Below are positions 1 through 12,130 of a DNA stretch of 64,000 bases, in pieces. The DNA lies in NCBI GenBank assembly GCA_021234155.1, contig JAJEKV010000140.1, positions 775,407-839,406 on the forward strand, written 5' to 3'. The notes under the pieces were generated by a model that saw nothing but the letters and a program-made list of their open reading frames with translations, was not told the origin of the DNA and did no database searches. Made by a program: the position numbers and the translations under genes. Within the stretch, counting starts at the first letter, position 1, and the number at the start of each line of letters is the position of its first letter. The stretch is from Isoetes taiwanensis (Eukaryota > Streptophyta > Lycopodiopsida > Isoetales > Isoetaceae).

Positions 1-242
1 CATCCCACGATGGATGCCTGAGCTATCGAAAGGAACCTCTGCTACAATGATTGTTTTGATTAATTTTGACTTATATTCCTTTAACATTATTGCTACAGTG
101 TTTGACATTATAGTAGAAATATCATTCAATGCATGTTTAAAGATGTTAAAGGTTGGATTGAAAGTTGTTTGTTAAAGGTCAAGTTCTGGATTTGCTAGAA
201 GAAGTTGAGTTTGGCAGATAATTGACTAATAAAATCCTACCA
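1..242 (+). repeat. Ty1/copia 5' LTR, 3' portion
   Basis: Bases 1-180 recur at 10648-10822, and the end of this segment (from about 170) recurs at 12059-12130. These are the two LTRs of one copia element. The segment ends with CCTACCA just before a methionine-tRNA type primer-binding site. Its start lies outside the window, so the left target duplication cannot be seen. The two LTR copies differ at only a few sites in the shared 180 bp, so the element is not ancient, although its interior is heavily interrupted. Confidence 0.85.
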
Positions 243-243
243 G

Positions 244-255
244 TGGTATCAGAGC
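244..255 (+). other. Copia primer-binding site
   Basis: TGGTATCAGAGC, one base after the LTR end, is the usual plant copia primer-binding site, complementary to the 3' end of initiator methionine tRNA. It fixes the LTR/internal boundary. Confidence 0.9.
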
Positions 256-301
256 ACATGTTCAAGATATCTACCCATTTTGAGCATCACTTTTGAGTGG
301 T

Positions 302-3300
302 ATGAAAGTGTATGAAGGTGGCCCTGGATTTCAGATCTGGAAGGAGCAAATGAAGAATGTGTTGGAGAATGAAAACTTCTGGGAATTATTGCATGACTCT
401 AATGATTCATCAAGCATGGTTGCAGGAAGAAGAGAGAGTAGCTCTTCTAGCAGTGGTGCAATTGAAAGGGAAAGTAGAGGAGGCAAAGAACTGGCCAAAA
501 TCAAGGAGGCCTATGCTATACTAACAAGTAAGGTAGGAGCTTCAATATTACTTAAAGTGAGGGGAAAATCTCCAGGTGAAATATGGAATTATCTGCTAAA
601 GCATTTTGAGGAAAAATCTTCTTCTCAAATTGATATTCTTCATAAAGAACTTAGGAAATGAAAACCTAAGGAAGAAGATGATCTGACCAATTTTTTTTCA
701 AAGGTTGACAACATAGTGGCAGATCTAGAGGGTGCTAGAGTTTTCTTGACAGAACAACAGAAGTTATTGCATGTGGCCAGAGTTGTAGGAGGAAACAAAC
801 AACTAGCTACATTGATCAGGAATGTGGCCAAGACTAGGGAGGCAGCATAAGAAATGATTAGGACCGAGTTTGAGCAGCATAAGGTACTTTCTAATAATGA
901 TGATGATAATATAGAAGTTTTGTACGTAGGCAAAGGAAAATATAGAGGAAGTAGCTCAAGTGAACCAAAAGAAAGGGGGCTAATTGGTCCATGCTATCAT
1001 TGCAAAGCACATAGGCACTTGAAGGCTGACTGCCCTAAATTAAAAGAAGTAGAATGCTTTAATTGTGGAGGGAAGGGGCACTTTACCAATAGGTGTGCCA
1101 ACAGCAAAAGTGGAAAGGGAAAAGGCAACAGAGGGAGAGGATCATACAGAGGTCGAGGAAGAGATATTAAAAGACAAAGTTCTACAGTAAATCTGACCCA
1201 AGAAGTGGAAGAAGAAACAAGTGAAGAAGATGAGGATGCTGAGGTAAACATTCCTGATATTCTTGCAATTTCTAGCAAAGAAACTAACACCTCAAATGAT
1301 CTGCTAATTCTAGATAGTGGAGCAGAGAAAACAGTGACAGGCTCAGCCAAGCTACTCAAAAATGAAGAAAGGAAAGGATATATGTCAAACTTGGAAATGG
1401 AAAACTTCAAAGAGTGCAATGTGCTGGCATCTTGGAGCTATTTGACTTGGAAGGGAAAGCAGTAGAACTAAAGGACGTCTTATGTGTACCAAGCTTAGTT
1501 AGAAATTTAATTTCCATCAGTCAGTTAGTTGGTATGGGATATACTGTCAACTTTGACAGGTTGCAATGTACTATTTTATTTGACAATGAAATCAAGGGAA
1601 AGATAATAATTGTCTACCAACAGGAAATGCTATCATGGTATCTGATATTATTACATGGCATCAAAGGTTACGCCATACCAGCAATAAAAATATAGAACTT
1701 ATGATCAAACGGGGATTAATTGAAGCAAGTGAATGTAGAGGAGATAACAGGACCTGTTATGGGTGCATGGTTGGAAAGCATACAAGACTTCCTTTCAAAA
1801 AATCACAAAAGAGAGCAAAGGGAATACTGGATATTGTACATACAGACTTATGTGAACCACTTAATGTGAGAAGTATTAGAGGCAAAAGGTACTTCATCAC
1901 TTTTATTGATGATTTCAGTCGAAGAACCAAGATTGCAAGTTTGAAAACAAAAGATAAGGCCTTTGAAGCATTTAAAACTTTTTTAGCAGAAATGGAACTT
2001 GAGACTGGAAAAAGGATCAAGTGCTTACGATCTGACAGGGGTGGAGAGTTCATTACTTCTGAGTTCAAGAAATATTGCAAGATCAAGGGAATTAAAAGGC
2101 AATTAACATGTAGGTTCTCACCACAACAAAATGGTATGGTAGCAAAGGAAGAATAGAACAATTTTAAATGTTCTCAGGGCAATGCTCAAGCATACAGGCT
2201 TGCCAAACTATCTGTGGGAAGAGGCAGCTAAAACTGCTGTAGAAATTCAGAATATGTTACCATCTTCAAGTATTAAGCGTGCTCTACCAGAGATGCTTTG
2301 GTCTGAAACAACACCTAATTTTGATAAGCTAAAAGTATATGGATGTCTGGGGTTTGTTCACGTTCCAAAGGAACAAAGGAAAAAGCTTGATGACAGTGCT
2401 AAAATTGGATACCTAGTAGGCTACGATAAGCAATCCAAGGCCTACAGAATGTTTGATCCAACAAAGAGTAAATTAATGATAAGCAAGGATGTAACATTTT
2501 ATGAGTATCAAGTCTACAAAGATCATAAAACAGCTGCTACTACAGTAAGACAAGAAGGAGGAAAAATGTCGAAGTTACCACAAGGAGAAAATGCTGACAT
2601 TATTGATGATGATAAAAGTGACAACTAACTCTATTATTTTGCAGAGCATGAAGAAATTAATGCACAAACAGATAAAGATGCTTCTAATCAAGATGCACGA
2701 GAAGAAATCCGAGAGGATACAAATGCAAAGACACACCATGAAAGAAGGAGAGACACACAAATTCTACAAGATGAAGCAAAGGTAAATATTGAACTATATG
2801 GCAGGGATTCATCTGGAAAAAGTAGAAGATTAAAACATAATTTTGCTGAAATAAACTCGACTGAGCTATTGGCAATGATAGACTTTGAAGTACCTAAAAT
2901 CTTTGATGAGGCAATAAGTGGTATAGACTCAAAGAAGTGGAAAATTGCTACGGAAGAAGAATTGAATGCATTTAGAGGAACTGAGACATTTGAATCAGTT
3001 GACTTGCCAAAAGGGAGAAAAGCAGTAGAATGCAAATGTCTATAAGATCAAACAAAGAACCAAGGAACATTCTCTGAAATATAAAGCCAGATTAGTTGCA
3101 CATGGTTTTACTCAGAAAAAGGGAATTGACCATGAGGACACCTTCTCTACTATAGTAAAAATGGCAAGCATAAGAATGTTACTGGCAATGGCTAATGCTA
3201 GGGATCTATAAGTACACCATATGGATATTACTACAACTTTCCTCAAAGCCAAATTAGAAAAAAGATATTTATATGAAACAGTCCCCTAGTTTTGAGCAAG

Positions 3301-3431
3301 GGAGAGACAAAGTGTGGAAGTTAAAAAGAGCTGTATATGGGTTGAAACAATCACCCAGACAATGGTATATATGCGTGGACAGTTATTTAAAAGAACAAGG
3401 ATTTATCAAACTCAAAGATGATGGTAACTTA
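302..3431 (+). pseudogene. Ty1/copia gag-pol polyprotein, 5' part, decayed
   Basis: Polyprotein of a copia retrotransposon, read from ATG 302. The order is gag, then two zinc knuckles (CYHCKAHRHLKADC and CFNCGGKGHFTNRC, about 1000-1110), then the protease motif LDSGA (about 1310). Next come the GAG-pre-integrase/HHCC region (WHQRLRHT, about 1655), integrase with HTDLCEP and SDRGGEF (about 1840-2060), and reverse transcriptase with KARLVAHGF and AVYGLKQSPRQW (about 3085-3360). In-frame stops fall at 659-661 (TGA) and 849-851 (TAA). Frameshifts lie near 1420-1450, 1630, 2150 and 2630, and there are more stops in the RT (near 3042, 3209 and 3287). The frame is cut at 3431 by the Helitron and resumes at 7540. 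The product is not functional. Confidence 0.9.
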
Positions 3432-5013
3432 TCTACTTACTTAAAATGTTTTTGGGGTTTCTGATAACGCCGGTGTGCCCTTTTCCGATGTTACATTTGG
3501 CATCTGAAAATGAGCATTTTAGTTCTGGGTGTTACTTTTGGCACCTGAAAATAGGCATTTTCGTTGTTTTCTCTCTTTTCTGGCAATTTTTTTGCACTCT
3601 TTTGCGAGTGGGCGGTGCCGTTACACTAGATAATGGCGGGATCCCCCCAATCATCATTTTTCCAAGCGATGCATACCGGAGCAGATTTTTGCTGAAGCGA
3701 CCCATAATAGAGCAAGTAAGGTAGCAGGAAGTAGAATCGCAGGAATCACAGCAAGTAGGAAGTGCAGGAATCAATGGAGCAGGTAGACAGATTTCCAAAG
3801 CTCTATTATCTGAAGAAGGTACAACTAGCCTTGCTCCAGCTAGCCTAACGATCTAAATCTGACTGATCCCAAGAACATTTGAAGCACAAATTTTATAGCT
3901 TGCTACAGATAAGCACCTTTTGCAGGGGTGAGCTCTTCTTTTCTCATTTCTTCTACGATTTAGGCAGAGCTTAAATTTAGACCTGATTTCTTCTCAGACC
4001 TGTGTTTCAAGTTTTGTGAAAATCGTCTGACCATGCAAAATATTGTTCTGCCAGTAAGAAAAGTTGCGTAAATGAGAAGCTGGTTTTAACAAGTTGCCCA
4101 ATTGCTAATAGAGTTACATTGCTTGCTCCTTTGACCCATTGTAATGCCGTATTTGAATAGTCTTGGATTTGCTTTCTTGCTTCAATCTGCCCTTAAAATG
4201 AAATCATGGCTTGGGCATGGCCTTTTTTGTTGGCATAGTCTTCCTTTTCATATGCATCTTTCTCGGCAAGTCTTATCCTTCCTCACGGGTTTTCTTTTTT
4301 CTTTCGGTTTTTAGCATATTATAATCTTTTCTTCGGTTTTGCAGCTGTGGTTATGAGTCAGAACCCAGTACTCTTGAAACATGTAAGATGCTATGTAGCC
4401 GATTTATCTTCTACTGCCACTTTGTTTCAACGGCAAGAAAGCGAGAAAGCTTGCAAAGGTGAACTTTTTAGGTTATTGAAAGTTTTGCTTGAAGCCAGCT
4501 CTTGCAAGATCAACCCAGCTCTTGCAATCTGTGAATCAAATTTAGGGCAAGATTCATTGGTGATAAGCTATTTAACTTGGAGTCCTGCTTGATCTTTTAC
4601 TTTTGTCTCATTTCATTTTCAATGGAAAATCGATGATGTTCTTTAAACTTGCTCAACTATCGGGCAAATCTGGGTAAGGTCTAGAATATAGAAGATCAAA
4701 ACTTATTCCATCGGACGAGATGGAGTAAAATGCAGATCCAATGTATTGACAGTACATGGCATTTTCTATCGAAGCTTCTCTTTTGTGGTTTCATGTAGAA
4801 AAGATGAAGGCTTCACCTTTTTCTATTGAAGCTTTTCCTGGATTAATGACATAAGAAAATAAATGTTGCAACTCAAGTAAGTTTATCCTCCCTACATTCT
4901 GTGGTGTTGATTCAACAATATAATGTATTAGTAGTAAGAGGATCTTTGAGGTATCAAAATGTGTCAAAATCTTTACTTAGTCATGATCAATTTGAGGTTG
5001 TCTTTCTTCACAG

Positions 5014-5128
5014 GACCCTGATGAGTGGCAAATCATTGATCCCCTGCCTTCATATGGAAGATGAAGAGGGCTTCCTGGAGGAAGCATATTAGTCTCATTC
5101 ATAATCTGGTAGACGTTGTCATCAAATG
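5014..5128 (+). pseudogene. Captured glycoside hydrolase 28 (polygalacturonase-like) exon fragment
   Basis: The segment follows an acceptor-like TTCTTCACAG and precedes a donor GTAAGCC. It reads DPDEWQIIDPLPSYGR, then, after a stop and a frameshift, SLIHNLVDVVIK. This matches the plant GH28 pattern of a Trp, then DPLPSYGRGR.LPGG, then SLI.G.NL.DVVITG. The host gene would be a cell-wall pectin-degrading enzyme. Here it is one disabled exon with its splice borders, carried as Helitron cargo. I did not find neighbouring GH28 exons. The family call rests on motif recall and could be checked by protein search. Confidence 0.6.
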
Positions 5129-6859
5129 GTAAGCCAACTTCATGATGATTTATTTCCTTATGTAACTAATAAGTCATGATCTGCTGTAAGGCTTATGAGC
5201 AGCTTGCAGCAGCTTATAACTAGAGGAAGAAATTGCGATTGCCAAGTTGGATGCTAATGCTCACAAGGACTTAGTTACAAGTAAGGAAATTACAGTTTTG
5301 TGCTTAAAAGTAAGACATGTTGTGTTGTGCCAATGCTGATTAAACCCATATCGTACATAATGATGGCAGGTATAGTGTTCATGTATATCCAACTCTTAAG
5401 AACTTCCTGAAGCTGCATGTCCATATTGTAACTCACCTATTATACTCCAAGCTCATAGTATAACATGAGGGTTGTAGCACTTGCAGATTTACCATAAGCC
5501 TAGGTGCCCTGTTTGACAATGATTTATCTTCCTCCCAAACATGCAAAAGAATTTAGCCAAGCCTGCTTATGCAGCCAACTGTAGACTGGAAATGGAGAGA
5601 ATGGTTGGAAATTTTGTGGTGCTTGTGTTCGTTGAAGGTGGTACGACGCTGAGCAGATTGTAAAACTTTGTTTGCTCTAAATGAGCACTCTTGGACGTCA
5701 CTCATATCAGGTTATTTCATTTGCTACGTCTTCCGTGCATTTTCAAGGACTTAAAACCCTCTCGACATTATAAGGTCCTCATATTCCTCTATTTTCTTTG
5801 TTTTCAGCTTTAATGCGTTATGCTTTGCTTTCCGAAGCTTTGCTGTCTAACGTGCTACAGGAAAATGAAAATCCAGTCTGTGTACTCCACATCGAAGTTG
5901 CAATCTTTGTTTCTTCCTGGCGTAAAGTTTCTTTCTTTTACCTTTGTGGATGTGCTCCATGAAACCATGAATATATTTGTACCATGAACTATTCCATGAC
6001 TTTTATATGTTCGTCACACTTCTTTTTCTTCCCTTCCAAGTACTGTTGGCCTCAAGGAGGCTTTACTACTGTAACATTACTGTTGTGGCAGAAGTTTACA
6101 GGGACTTCTAAATGTGTTGCCAATTTAGCTAGACATGATAAAATGAAGGAATGGATGCAATGTTTAATATTATTATAAACAAATGTATCATAAACTAAGC
6201 TCAGTATGCAACCTATTATATATTTGATGGAGACTCCTAGCCCTTTGTTGTCAGGGCTATAAATTCCAGTGCTCAATTAGTTTCATGTTAGAAGATCAAC
6301 AACTAGGAGGAAAACTTTTAAATGTGTTGTTTCTTTCATGATTTTGGCACAGATTGTATAATGTAAAACGCAAGACTTTGGGTGCAGTTCTCAACTAATG
6401 AATTTGCTATTTGATATGTCTTTGTACGATTTAGTTGAGAATATGAAATAATTCAGGTTTGGAACATGTTCCCCTTATTTGGAAACCATGCTCCTATTTG
6501 AGAAATGTTTGATAAATATGAATTGTCATGGCAGAATAAGCAGGTAGTTATATAATGTACATGCAATATGGAAGAGGCAATATGTATATGATTGCTATGC
6601 TTATCGTATACATATTATCTAAATCACCTCCTTCAGAGGTGAATTCGAATATGATATGAACCATATATATAGACATTGACCTTAAAGTCTACAACTATTT
6701 CTTTTAGTATTGGTAAACGTGGTTCAATATTGCTTTTAGTATTGGTAAACATAATTCTATACCTTCACTGAAAGTGGTTTCACCATTTCATGTAAACATT
6801 GAAACACCTCAATATTGACAACTCTGTAGCTTATGTTGCCAGTATGATGTACTACATTC

Positions 6860-7293
6860 ACTTAACAATGTTGTCAAAGTTGTTGTTGATGAGAATATAA
6901 CTAACGCTACACTAATACCCTTTAGTGATACCCTTTGGCGAGTCTTAGAACAAGAAGTTCAAGACTTAACAATGTTGTCAAAGTTGTGGTTGATGAGAAT
7001 ATAACTAAGTCTACATTAATTCTCTTTAGTGATACCCTTTGGTGAGTCTTAGAATGATTTCAACAAGAAGTTCCAAGTCTGAGAATAGAACAACATAACA
7101 TTGGATGGAGGTGGTGCTATATGCATTTACGGAAGAATCCATTGTAGCAAATTGATATTGTTGACCATTCACTCATATTATTGTCATCCTTAAAGCATGT
7201 TGTAGATAAAGAAGAACAAGCAGTTGTAGCAAGTTGATAATGTTGACCATTCACTCATATTATTGTCATCCTTAAAGCATGTTGTGGATAAAG
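6860..7293. repeat. Two tandem duplications inside the Helitron
   Basis: A unit of about 104 bp beginning ACTTAACAATGTTGTCAAAG occurs at 6860-6963 and 6964-7075. A second unit of about 82 bp beginning TTGTAGCAA occurs at 7142-7223 and 7224-7293. The copies differ by scattered substitutions. No coding function is visible. Confidence 0.8.
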
Positions 7294-7539
7294 TAGCTGG
7301 GCATTGCTTCTATGATATCTTGGTAACATGTTGGCTTATATACTTAAGCTTATCGTGCCTAGACCTTATCTTAAATTATGTCTAATCTTACAAGTTTGCA
7401 CAAGTGCCCATGCACCTCTTTCCCATGTGTTGCATCGCTTCGTTATATCTAGAGGATAACACTAGTAATTTGTCTTATATTAAATGCTCAAATAAACGCA
7501 TGCGCTTTTGCGCGGCAACGCCGAGCACACATTTACTAG

Positions 7540-8574
7540 TATATGTTTAAGGAAGGTTCAGATCTCTGTTACATTGCACTATATGTTGATGACAATGTGA
7601 TGGTCAGTAGTAATCTAACCATTCTGCAGAAGTGCAAAGATATTTTGAAGAGCATAGACTTGGGAGAACTTTAGGCGAAAAAATTATGACACTCTCTCAA
7701 GGATCAAACATAGCTGGAGTACTAAAAAGATTCAATATGGAAGAATGCAAAACTGTTAAGACACCTATGGTACCAGGAAACACGTTGTCTAATGAAGATT
7801 GTCCAAAAACTGAAAGGGAGAAGTTAAGAGGCTGATAAGTTACCTTATCGTGAACTAATTAGTTGTTTGTTGTATCTGGCCAATTGCACTAGACCAGACA
7901 TTTCATATGCAGTGAATATTTTGAGTAAATACTGCCACAATAATGGAACAGTGCACTGGCAAGCTGCAAAAAGAGTGATTAGGTATCTTAAGGGAACCAT
8001 TGATTATGGTATTAGGTTTGATTCAAAAAATCTAGAATTGCAAAGTTTTTGTGACTCAGATTTGGGAGGTGACCCTGATGAAAGAATAGAATAGAATAGA
8101 ATAGTTTTTTTAACATCCACGGAGACCAATAGGTCATGGGACCCAAAAGAAAATCTACTTCTGGTTTTATCTTGATGCTAGGAGGTGGTCCAATCTCATG
8201 GAAGTGTAAAAAACAACATGCAATAGCATTATCATCAGCTGAAGCTGAATACCACACTTGCAGCTAAGGAGATTGCTTGGAGCAGGAGAGTTTTAAATGA
8301 GATGGGAATGAGTCAAAAGGATCCTCAAATTTTGAATTCAAATGGTACAAGTTGTATAGCCATGACGAAAAATCCCATACTACATGAAAGAACTAAGCAT
8401 ATAGAGTTAGAAATGCATTTTATCAGGGATTTGGTAAACCGAAATATCATACAGGTTCAATATATTCATACAAGCCAACAACTGGCTGATATTCTTACCA
8501 AGCCTTTGACTGAGATAAAGTACTGTCATTTAAGGGATATGATCAACTGCAGGGATTATAATATGAAGGGAGAG
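7540..8574 (+). pseudogene. Ty1/copia polyprotein, 3' part (RT C-terminus and RNase H)
   Basis: This continues the copia frame after the Helitron: YMFKEGSDLCYIALYVDD (RT catalytic YVDD at about 7580), then LANCTRPDISYAVNILS, WQAAKRVIRYLKGT, SFCDSDLGGD and, after a 60-bp insertion, KSTSGF and ALSSAEAEY of RNase H. It ends with ADILTKPL and a TGA at 8575-8577. Several frame breaks occur (near 7670, 7830 and 8260). The polypurine AAGGGAGAG at 8566-8574 abuts the 3' LTR. The ORF and polypurine-tract order is typical of complete plant copia elements. Confidence 0.9.
8086..8145 (-). mobile_element. 60-bp LINE 3'-end stub in copia RNase H
   Basis: The insert is flanked by AAAGA direct repeats (8081-8085 and 8146-8150). 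Taking it out restores DER-KSTSG of copia RNase H. On the minus strand it reads TGGGTCCCATGACC...GTCTCCGTGG, then a T/A run and (TATTC)n. The same 3'-end sequence terminates the LINE at 8689. It is therefore a nearly completely 5'-truncated insertion of that family, with a microsatellite tail. Confidence 0.75.
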
Positions 8575-8688
8575 TGAAAGGTTATTGTTCATATTATAAT
8601 GGTGATATATTTTCACAGTAACATGGAATTGCAATGAGTACAAAGGGAATACCTTGATTGCTCACGATATATGGAGTGTGGAAGCATA

Positions 8689-10385
8689 GGAAGGAAGGAA
8701 GGAAGGAAGTTACTTTTATCGTCCACGGAGACCAATCGGTCTATGGGACCCAATACAAAAAATGCGAAGAAGCGGATTATTGCCCGGATTAAAAAACCCC
8801 ACCAAGGGTTTTCGAGGGAAAAACCGTGGCGACAATCACCCCTGCCGACAAACCGTATAATCATATAAAATGCGTAAACATCCCAATATATACAAGTCAT
8901 GCACCACCCCCAGTGCCTAGTCACGACTGACCAAAGGGGGGCAAAGGTGACCTCGCGAGTCCAATACCTCTGGATGTAGGACCCGGTGGCACGCATCGAC
9001 GGCGGTGTGTTCATCGGCAAATGCAAGGGCACGCCCAAATTGTACTAAGGGGGCGTATCGGCCCGGATCGGTGAGCGGCCGGGCAACTCTAGAAAGTGTG
9101 AGACTCATCCTCAATGGCACCCGTTTGACAAAGACCGACAGAGCACGTCCCGGCGGGGCTCCCCAATCCACCCGCCTGCCTCGATCGCGAAGATGGTGGG
9201 CACCTGTGCGAATGGAGGCAATGAGCTGCGCGCTTTTCGAGGGCAAATTGGGAACGCAGGTAGAGCCGTGGGCCCCGCCAACACGGGGTTGATGTGCTCC
9301 TTGTAATGGGCCATTTTGACTGCTCTAGAGCAATGGGGTCCCGAGCTTGCCAAGGAAACAAGCATCTAGGTACTCCCAGGTCCCACGATCGGCGTGGCTG
9401 CGCCATATTTATGACGATCGTGCTCCTCTGCGTTCCATCTGGCGAACCAGCGATCTCTCTTACCCCTCAACAGGGCCCTAAGCCACTTCGCGGACTCATG
9501 GCCCGCAAAAAATAAGCCAGTCGCGGGGAGCAGAGCATCACCCATAGTAACCACTTTACGAAAATAGGCGATGTGTCTATCAAGAACGCCGGCTGGCGGC
9601 AAGAATCCGGTTTCTGCAGCCCAGACCGATAGGGGACTGAAGGTTTCACCCAAGTGCCCGTGCCAAAAATGCCTTACTCGCTGCTCCAAGTCATTCAGTC
9701 GTCAAAGAGACGACCGGGGCCCAAAACCTCGACCCAGATAGAAGGGCAGGCTCGACCCGGTGCGAACAGATGTGGCCCGATGGCCCCAATCATATAGCTA
9801 CGCACGGTGATTTGTTGTTAAGCATTGCATAAAGCTTTCCAAATTGGCATCACCATAGCGGATAGGCGCCCCGGCCCGCCCGAGGAGGGGAACTCCACCC
9901 CTAGGTACTTGTAGGTGGGCGTGGCGCCCACAGTACATCCCCGATATGTGAGTGCGGGAGGCATGGGGTGACGTGAAGAGGATATGAGAACCACCGGGTC
10001 TTGGCCGATTGGCGTGCATGTCGTAGCGACAAAATGTGTCTAGGGCATCCGGTGAGACCGCATAGCCACGAGGTGTGGGCCAGCAGGCCAACATCATCCG
10101 CATAGATGAGCTGGCGGATGACCTGGTGCAAAAGTTGTATGCCATCCCCCCCATGCTCAGTAAGCCAGGGCTCTAACTGATCAATGTAGAGGCCAAAAAG
10201 TGTTGGCGAGAGGGGGCAACCTGGGGACCCGATACTACTTGGTAAATGCTTGGCCCGTCCGACGCATCCCCGCCAAAACAACTCTCATACAACTTTGTAT
10301 ATTGCATTACGCGACAAAAGGCGGGAGCCCCGGTTGGACGCGATCCTAGCCCACAACTTTTCCCGGGAGATAATGCCCTTTTAAC
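8689..10385 (-). mobile_element. LINE family A, copy 1, 5'-truncated non-LTR retrotransposon
   Basis: Minus-strand reverse-transcriptase remnants run from SREKLWARI (near 10370) through GCPLSPTLFGLYIDQLEPWL and LIYADDVGLLA (about 10230-10070). Further down are the post-RT blocks HFWHGHLGE and DRHIAYFRKVVTMGDALLP (about 9680-9530). The copy starts inside the RT, so it lacks an endonuclease. The GC-rich body contrasts with the AT-rich host LTR. Its 3' end on the plus strand is (GGAA)n at 8689-8709, next to the conserved GTCCACGGAGACCAATCGG block. Many stops and frameshifts are present. Two more family members lie at 18712-19200 and 62105-64000. Confidence 0.8.
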
Positions 10386-10822
10386 TCAAAGAATAACTAA
10401 ACCTAAGGTTCAAGGTTGAAGGCCTAAGGTTTAAAGTTAATATTTATATTCAATGGTTAACTATTGTGGTTAACTATTGAAATTATCTCGGTCAAATAGT
10501 ATATTAGCAGGTTGCACTGATATACTTGGAATGGAGCAGCTAGAGCCGACTTTGGTGCCGGTTCAACATGAATCGGTGCCGCTAAATCTAATCTATAAGA
10601 AGAATGAGATGCATTGTGAATATATAGCAGTTGTTTGGAGTCGGATCCATCCCACGATGGTTGCCTGAGCTATCGAAAGGAACCTCTGCTACAGTGAGTG
10701 TTTTGATTAATTTTGACTTATATTCCTTTAACATTATTGCTACATTGTTTGACATTATAGTAGAAATATCATTCAATGCATGTTTAAAGATGTTAAAGGT
10801 TGGATTGAAAGTTGTTAAAGGT

Positions 10823-12058
10823 GATTGATGCATGAAGGGAAAAAAAATGCCGTTAGCGCCTGAGGCGCCGTTCTTGGCCGGCTAGGGGGCAGCGGCCGCC
10901 CTCCCTCCCGCAAGCCATCACAGCGGATTAATGCAGCGAAATCAGAGCTTTTGGATGCTAGCAAGGCAGATGGACAGAGTTTTCCTGGGACAGAACAACA
11001 GATGCGTAGATCTCTTTCTTTTTCTGGCGGCAATTCTTGGGCAGCAGGTATCCACTAACGTGGTTTCTTTCTTTGATGCAAATGCATTATGTCTATTCCT
11101 CTAGAGTAGACATGCTGAAAGGGTATATCCAGCAGCAGTTGGAGGTCGGCCTATAAGGTAAAGAAGGAAAGAAGCTGCAAGATTTGAAAAAGGAATTGAT
11201 TTATGTCATACAGGAAGTAAAATCTAGTTCTTGGAAAAATCTATTCATGGTCTTTTTCTTCCACCATTTCTTTCTAGCATAAATGTCTGGTACATGAATT
11301 GGACAATCATAAAGATGTCTTTTGGATAGGAGAACCCTTTTGATCAGCACATAATGTCTGAGATTTGAATTGGAAATGCAAAGACAACAGGTTCTATGAT
11401 TTGCAAGCAGAAAGATTATTTTGAGCACTCGGTTCTTGGTACTGCTATGTCAAGAACCTCATGACCAGAGTAAGTACTGATGCTTCACTGGTTATGCTCA
11501 AATATATGTTTGAGTGAAAGATTATTCTAAGCACTCGGTTCTTGGTACTGCTATGCTAAGAACCTCATGACTTGTATAAGTACTGACGCTTAACTGGTTA
11601 TGCTAAAACATATGTTTGAGTAAGCGCTCGCTCAGGTACTGATGCTTGAGCATCTTTCTAGTCTGTTGTTGTGTCATACAGATATACAGCTATGCCTTGC
11701 ACTGAGTAAGGTTAGATATTCCTATTCCTCTCCTAAGAAATTTTGGAGTATTCAACTGATTCCTCTAAGAAGATTACATCATTCAGGAGCCAGCATGGTT
11801 TGCCTTTGTATTGTCATTCATCTACTAGTTACCAGGTGGGAAGAGTAATCCGAGCACGTCAAGCATATCAGCTATCAGAGCAATTCATGTGCTTCATGTA
11901 TATCTGCTGTAGAGCATCTAATAAGTTTCTGCAAAATAGAGAATGAAGATGTTGAGATTACTCCTGTAGTAATTCTCTATGAGCATGAAACATTGTACTT
12001 TTTTATCTATATATAATACAAAAATTCTCGTTCCCTCAAAAAAAAAAAAAAAACAAAA
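10823..12058 (+). mobile_element. Poly(A) retroposon of unknown origin in the 3' LTR
   Basis: The insertion is flanked by GTTAAAGGT (10814-10822 and 12059-12067) and ends in an A-rich tail (12037-12058), so it was copied from RNA by a LINE-type machinery. Its start (10823-11040) is GC-richer. Inside, a 106-bp unit is tandemly duplicated (11411-11516 and 11517-11622), each with AGCACTCGGTTCTTGGTACTG. I see no recognisable protein. It may be a processed non-coding RNA, a processed host transcript or a SINE-like element. Removing it rejoins the LTR. Confidence 0.65.
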
Positions 12059-12130
12059 GTTAAAGGTCAAGTTTTGGATTTGCTAGAAGAAGTTGAGTTT
12101 GGCAGATAATTGACTAATAAAATCCTATCA

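Larger units (their letters stand above)
3432..7539 (+). mobile_element. Non-autonomous Helitron, 4108 bp, inside copia RT
   Basis: The element starts TCTACTTACT and ends CTAG, between a host A (3431) and T (7540), as Helitrons do, with no target duplication. Twelve bases before CTAG is a hairpin, CGGC-AAC-GCCG (7513-7523), preceded by GCGC-TTTT-GCGC. Removing 3432-7539 restores the copia frame exactly across the junction (DDGNL/YMFKEG). No Rep or helicase coding is visible, so it is non-autonomous. It holds a captured gene exon at 5014-5128 and internal duplications at 6860-7293. The rest (3442-5013, 5129-6859) is AT-rich sequence with no protein I recognise. An 81-codon reading frame at 4347-4592 resembles nothing known to me. 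Confidence 0.85.
8575..12130 (+). repeat. Copia 3' LTR, split by two insertions
   Basis: The LTR begins TGAAAGG right after the polypurine tract and ends TCCTATCA at 12130. Its own sequence is 8575-8688, about 10386-10822 and 12059-12130, roughly 620 bp in all. The part from 10648 matches the first bases of the window. A minus-strand LINE (8689-10385) and a poly(A) retroposon (10823-12058) interrupt it. Confidence 0.8.

Noticed and set aside
8917-9689. Several long GC-rich frames on both strands as genes
   Set aside because: They are overlapping frames of the decayed LINE; only the minus-strand post-RT blocks match the other family copies.
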